Of a stretch of DNA of 64,000 nt, positions 58,890 through 64,000 are shown in pieces (position 1 is the first letter of the stretch; the number at the start of each line of letters is the position of its first letter). The translations under genes were made by a program, and so were the position numbers. The notes beneath the pieces are model-generated. The model saw only the letters and a program-made list of their open reading frames with translations. It had not been told where the DNA came from and made no database searches. The DNA is from an uncultured Pelagibacteraceae bacterium (lineage in GTDB: Bacteria; Pseudomonadota; Alphaproteobacteria; Pelagibacterales; Pelagibacteraceae): NCBI GenBank assembly GCA_902568465.1, contig CACFQR010000005.1:1-64000 (forward strand), in the 5' to 3' direction.

Positions 58890-61040
58890 TTAACGTTTTT
58901 TTCTCGGTTTAGTGCCTGGCTTTCCCTGCGTTGATCTTCCCTCAGGGTAAATTTTGTTTTGTAGTTTAGATTGTCTTATTTTTGGATTAATTCCAATCTC
59001 TAATTCGCTAGCTTCTAATTTTCTTATTTCATCTCTAATTTTAGCAGCTTCTTCAAATTCAAGATTTTCAGCAGCTTCTTTCATTTTTTTCTTAAGAGAT
59101 TTTAAATGTTTTTTTAAATTATGACCAATAGATGTATCAGCATTAATTTTTGTATAATCTCTCTCATATATACTTTCTAAAATATCTGTTATTTCTTTTT
59201 TAATTGAAGTTGCGCTAATATTATTTTTTTTGTTATATGACAATTGTAATTGTCTTCTCCTATCAGTTTCTTCAATTGCTTTTTCAATACTTTTAGTTTT
59301 TTTATCAGCATATAAAACAGCTTTCCCTTCAACATTTCTTGCTGCTCGTCCTATTGTTTGAATTAAAGATCTTTCTGATCTTAGAAACCCTTCTTTGTCA
59401 GCATCTAAAATTGCTACTAGGGCGCATTCAGGAATATCTAATCCTTCTCTTAATAAGTTAATTCCTACAAGAACATCAAAAACTCCCATTCTTAAATCTC
59501 TCATAATTTCAATTCTTTCCAAGGTATCTATGTCAGAGTGCATGTATCTAACCTTGACACCATTTTCATGAAGATATTCCGTTAAATCTTCTGCCATTTT
59601 TTTTGTTAATGTTGTTACCAATGATCTAAAATTTTTTTTAGCAACTTGTTTACATTCTGCCAAAAGATCATCAACTTGATTTTTTGCTGGTCTAATTTGA
59701 ACCTCTGGATCACACAATCCCGTTGGTCTTATTACTTGATCAACAAAATTTCCAGATGTTTGTTCAAGCTCCCAAGGACCTGGAGTAGCTGAAACAAAAA
59801 TAGTTTGGGTTCTCATAGTATCCCATTCTTGAAATTTTAGAGGACGGTTATCCATGCAAGAAGGAAGTCTAAAACCATATTCTGACAAAGTTTTTTTTCT
59901 TGTATAATCACCTTTGTACATTCCGTTTAATTGTGGAACAGTTACATGGCTTTCATCAACAAAGATTAAAGTATTATCTGGAAAATATTCAAAAAGAGTG
60001 GGCGGAGGTTCTCCCGGTTTTCTTCCTGTTAAAAACCTTGAATAATTTTCAATTCCAGCACAAGTACCTGTAGCTTCTATCATTTCTAAATCAAATCTTG
60101 TTCTTTCCTCCAATCTTTGAGCTTCTAAAAGCCTATTTTCTGATTTATGTTTTTTTAATGTAATTTCTAATTCTTTTTTTATTTCTACAATTGCTTGTTC
60201 GATAGTAGGTCTAGGAGTTATGTAGTGACTATTTGCGTATAACTTAATTAAATTTAAATCATTAGTTTTACTTCCAGTAAGAGGATCAAATTCTACAATT
60301 TTTTCAACTTTGTTTCCGAATAACGAAATTCTCCAAGCTCTATCTTCTAAATGTGATGGAAAAATTTCTAAATTATCACCTCTTACTCTAAATGTACCAC
60401 GATGAAAATTTTGATCATTTCTTTTGTACTGAAGGTTCACTAAAGTTTTTATAATTTGCTCACGATTATGTTCGTGATTTTTTTTAATACCCAAAGTCAT
60501 TTTACTATAAGATTCAACTGATCCTAGACCGTAAATACAAGAGACGCTTGCAACAATAATTACATCGTCTCTTTCAAGCAAAGATCTGGTTGCTGAATGT
60601 CGCATTCTATCTATCTGCTCATTTATTGATGCCTCTTTTTCAATGTAAGTATCAGATCTTGGCACATATGCTTCAGGAGTGTAATAATCATAGTAAGAGA
60701 CAAAATACTCTACTGCATTATTAGGAAAGAAAGTTTTCATCTCACCATATAATTGCGCAGCCAAAGTTTTATTTGGTGCAAGAATTAAAGCTGGCCTATT
60801 TAATGCTTCAATTATTTTTGCCATAGAAAATGTTTTGCCAGAGCCAGTCACTCCTAATAAAACTTGATCATTTTTTTTGGCTTTTATTCCAGAAATTAAC
60901 TTTTTTATGGCTTCTGGCTGATCACCCGCAGGTTTAAAATCAGAAACAGTAGATAGTTTAATTCCACCTTCTAACTTTTTTCCAAATAAAAAGTCTTTAT
61001 CAATTGGATCTGAGGACTTTTCTTGATATGTATTTTGCAT
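58890..61040 (-). CDS. uvrB: Excinuclease ABC subunit B
   Basis: [56 protein letters not shown]-terminal UVR motif. Confidence 0.98.
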   Translation of the reverse strand: MQNTYQEKSSDPIDKDFLFGKKLEGGIKLSTVSDFKPAGDQPEAIKKLISGIKAKKNDQVLLGVTGSGKTFSMAKIIEALNRPALILAPNKTLAAQLYGEMKTFFPNNAVEYFVSYYDYYTPEAYVPRSDTYIEKEASINEQIDRMRHSATRSLLERDDVIIVASVSCIYGLGSVESYSKMTLGIKKNHEHNREQIIKTLVNLQYKRNDQNFHRGTFRVRGDNLEIFPSHLEDRAWRISLFGNKVEKIVEFDPLTGSKTNDLNLIKLYANSHYITPRPTIEQAIVEIKKELEITLKKHKSENRLLEAQRLEERTRFDLEMIEATGTCAGIENYSRFLTGRKPGEPPPTLFEYFPDNTLIFVDESHVTVPQLNGMYKGDYTRKKTLSEYGFRLPSCMDNRPLKFQEWDTMRTQTIFVSATPGPWELEQTSGNFVDQVIRPTGLCDPEVQIRPAKNQVDDLLAECKQVAKKNFRSLVTTLTKKMAEDLTEYLHENGVKVRYMHSDIDTLERIEIMRDLRMGVFDVLVGINLLREGLDIPECALVAILDADKEGFLRSERSLIQTIGRAARNVEGKAVLYADKKTKSIEKAIEETDRRRQLQLSYNKKNNISATSIKKEITDILESIYERDYTKINADTSIGHNLKKHLKSLKKKMKEAAENLEFEEAAKIRDEIRKLEASELEIGINPKIRQSKLQNKIYPEGRSTQGKPGTKPRKKR

Positions 61041-61052
61041 AGTAACTAATAA

Positions 61053-62261
<1,209 letters not shown>

Positions 62262-62284
62262 CCTAAGTTTAAATACCAATTTTT

Positions 62285-63427
62285 ATGAATTTTCCAATAT
62301 CTAGAAAAAATACTTTAAAAAAATTAGATGATTTTATAGAAAACAATATTTTAGATTATACAAAATCAAGAAACTTCGATTTTGGTATTCAAAATAGAAA
62401 AAATACTTCATGTCTTTCTCCCTATGTTTCTCATGGGATTATTAGTGAAACAGAAATAATAAACAAAGTACTTAAAAAGCATTTATTTAACAAAACTGAG
62501 AAATTTGTTCAGGAAGTGTTGTGGAGAATATATTGGAGAGGGTGGCTCGAACTAAGACCTATGGTTTGGAATGATTACTTAATAAAACTAAAGGTTCTCA
62601 ATGAGGAATATAAAACAAATGAGAATTACTTAAATGCGATCAAAGGAGAAACTAATATTCAATGTTTTAATGATTGGGTTAATGAATTAAAAGAAACCAA
62701 TTATCTTCACAATCATACACGAATGTGGTTTGCTAGTATTTGGATATTTACCTTAGAGTTGCCTTGGGAGTTAGGAGCCGAATTTTTTTTAAAACATTTG
62801 TATGATGGAGACTCAGCATCAAATACATTAGGCTGGAGATGGGTGGCTGGAATTCAAACTCCGGGCAAGCATTATGTAGCTTCTGAGTGGAATATTAAAA
62901 AATTTACCAATAATCGCTACGAAAAAATTAGACTAAACGAAAGTGCAGTTCCTATAAAAAATAATAAAACATATACTATTTCTAAAAAAGATTTTATAAA
63001 TCCAAAAATTGACGATGGTAAAATATTACTAATATTTGATAATAATTTATCTTTTGAATTTTCAGACTTTAGAGATAAAAAATTTAAAAAAATTTTAATA
63101 GTTAATAGCAACGAAGATAGGAAAATTTTACTAAGTGATAATATAATTAAATTTAAAGAGTCATTATTTCAAGATCAATTAGACAGATTAAAGAAATTTT
63201 CAACAGATTGTGAAGTAATAAAAATTAAAGATATTAAAAAAATTAATGAAAATATTTATGCTTTATACCCATCAGTTGGAGAAAATTTAGATTTTGTTGT
63301 TTCAAATAAACTACGAAACATTCAATTTCTTTACAGAAAAATTGATCAATTTTCTTGGAAGTATTGTACTAAAGGTTTTTTTAATTTTAAAAACTATATA
63401 CCCCAAATTATCCAGCACATCTCTTAG
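62285..63427 (+). CDS. Photolyase/cryptochrome-like FAD-binding domain protein
   Basis: CLSPYVSHGIIS, FVQEVLWRIYWRGW, HNHTRMWFASIW, DGDSASNTLGWRWVAGIQTPGKHYVAS; FAD domain is N-terminal. Confidence 0.85.
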   Translation: MNFPISRKNTLKKLDDFIENNILDYTKSRNFDFGIQNRKNTSCLSPYVSHGIISETEIINKVLKKHLFNKTEKFVQEVLWRIYWRGWLELRPMVWNDYLIKLKVLNEEYKTNENYLNAIKGETNIQCFNDWVNELKETNYLHNHTRMWFASIWIFTLELPWELGAEFFLKHLYDGDSASNTLGWRWVAGIQTPGKHYVASEWNIKKFTNNRYEKIRLNESAVPIKNNKTYTISKKDFINPKIDDGKILLIFDNNLSFEFSDFRDKKFKKILIVNSNEDRKILLSDNIIKFKESLFQDQLDRLKKFSTDCEVIKIKDIKKINENIYALYPSVGENLDFVVSNKLRNIQFLYRKIDQFSWKYCTKGFFNFKNYIPQIIQHIS

Positions 63428-63530
63428 AACAGTACTTAACTTTATCCCAATTAAGTTTCCATTTTTTTCGCCAAAGAAAAGATCTTTTGCAAATAGGACA
63501 AATTTTTGATGGTAAATTTCTTTTTTTCAC
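63408..63530 (-). CDS. DUF2256-like 40-aa zinc-binding protein (not in ORF track)
   Basis: GTG start; VKKRNLPSKICPICKRSFLWRKKWKLNWDKVKYCSKRCAG: CxxC...CSKRC and WRKKW. Confidence 0.8.
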   Translation of the reverse strand: MKKRNLPSKICPICKRSFLWRKKWKLNWDKVKYCSKRCAG

Positions 63531-63537
63531 CAATATA

Positions 63538-64000
63538 TTAAACTAATCCCAGTCTAACTACTGATTTAGCATTCTCTGCAATACAACCTTTTGCAGGTTT
63601 AAATTTAAAACCTAATAATTTTTCTGCATAAGTTGTATCAGTTTGCATTAAAATTCCTAGATCCGGTATCATTGTTTTAGCGCTTGAATCTAAATAACTT
63701 ATTAATTTAACCATAAAATTTGGTAGTTCTTTTTTGGGAAGTTTTTTTGCATACTCAGGCATCGCTTCGGCCATCAATTGAGATAACTCAACTAGTTTTT
63801 TTACTTCTTTTCCAACAATTAATCTTCTTCCACCGACTTTTTTATTTCCTATACAGGCAACATGTGCTTTTGCTATATCTTTGACATCAGAAATTAAAAC
63901 TGCAAATTTTGGTGCTCCTGGAAATTTACCTGACATAAATTGTCTAACATATTCTATTGATGTACCACCTTTTTTATCTAAAGCATCACCAAATACTCCA
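63538..64000 (-). CDS. NAD-dependent epimerase/dihydroflavonol reductase-like, C-terminal part (5' end outside window)
   Basis: Frame open to window edge; VLISDVKDIAKAHVACIGNKKVGGRRLIVG. Confidence 0.8.
   Translation of the reverse strand, partial: GVFGDALDKKGGTSIEYVRQFMSGKFPGAPKFAVLISDVKDIAKAHVACIGNKKVGGRRLIVGKEVKKLVELSQLMAEAMPEYAKKLPKKELPNFMVKLISYLDSSAKTMIPDLGILMQTDTTYAEKLLGFKFKPAKGCIAENAKSVVRLGLV

Overview
AT-rich (low-GC), gene-dense 64 kb chromosomal segment from a streamlined alphaproteobacterium. The style and gene content look marine, SAR11/Pelagibacterales-like; this placement is inferred from composition and gene neighbourhoods, not computed. It is mostly core housekeeping: ileS-lspA, purD, a lipid A/Kdo block (lpxL-like/lpxK/waaA/msbA), ubiA, a cytochrome c oxidase operon of apparent coxMNOP type (two subunit III-like genes) with ctaB and cox11, thrC/rnhA/thrB, the F0 ATP synthase operon, smc-dsbA-dciA/mutY, ccrM-rnhB-udg, ispE, tRNA-Gln/cca, greA-hemF-trmL, petABC, ychF-pth-rplY-prs, lgt-midA-pgeF, a MarR/OmpR/EnvZ-type regulatory block, ilvE, pgsA, uvrC, folB/SDR, uvrB, an aminotransferase and a photolyase-like gene. 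I saw no mobile elements, CRISPR arrays or prophage. The best leads are: (i) a ccrM promoter with a GANTC site overlapping the -10 and a second GANTC in the leader; (ii) two genes (an EnvZ-like kinase and a DUF1289 gene) each broken by an A9 run that would be in frame as A8; (iii) a photolyase-like protein with the FAD domain at the N-terminus and a different C-terminal region, beside an unannotated 40-aa DUF2256-like ORF; (iv) the coxMNOP-type oxidase with an uncharacterised 62-aa membrane protein; (v) an unannotated, translationally coupled 43-aa ORF between midA and pgeF; (vi) a short SMC with no recognisable hinge; (vii) a stand-alone Cas4/AddB-like nuclease in the lipid A block. No large undescribed multi-gene system is evident.
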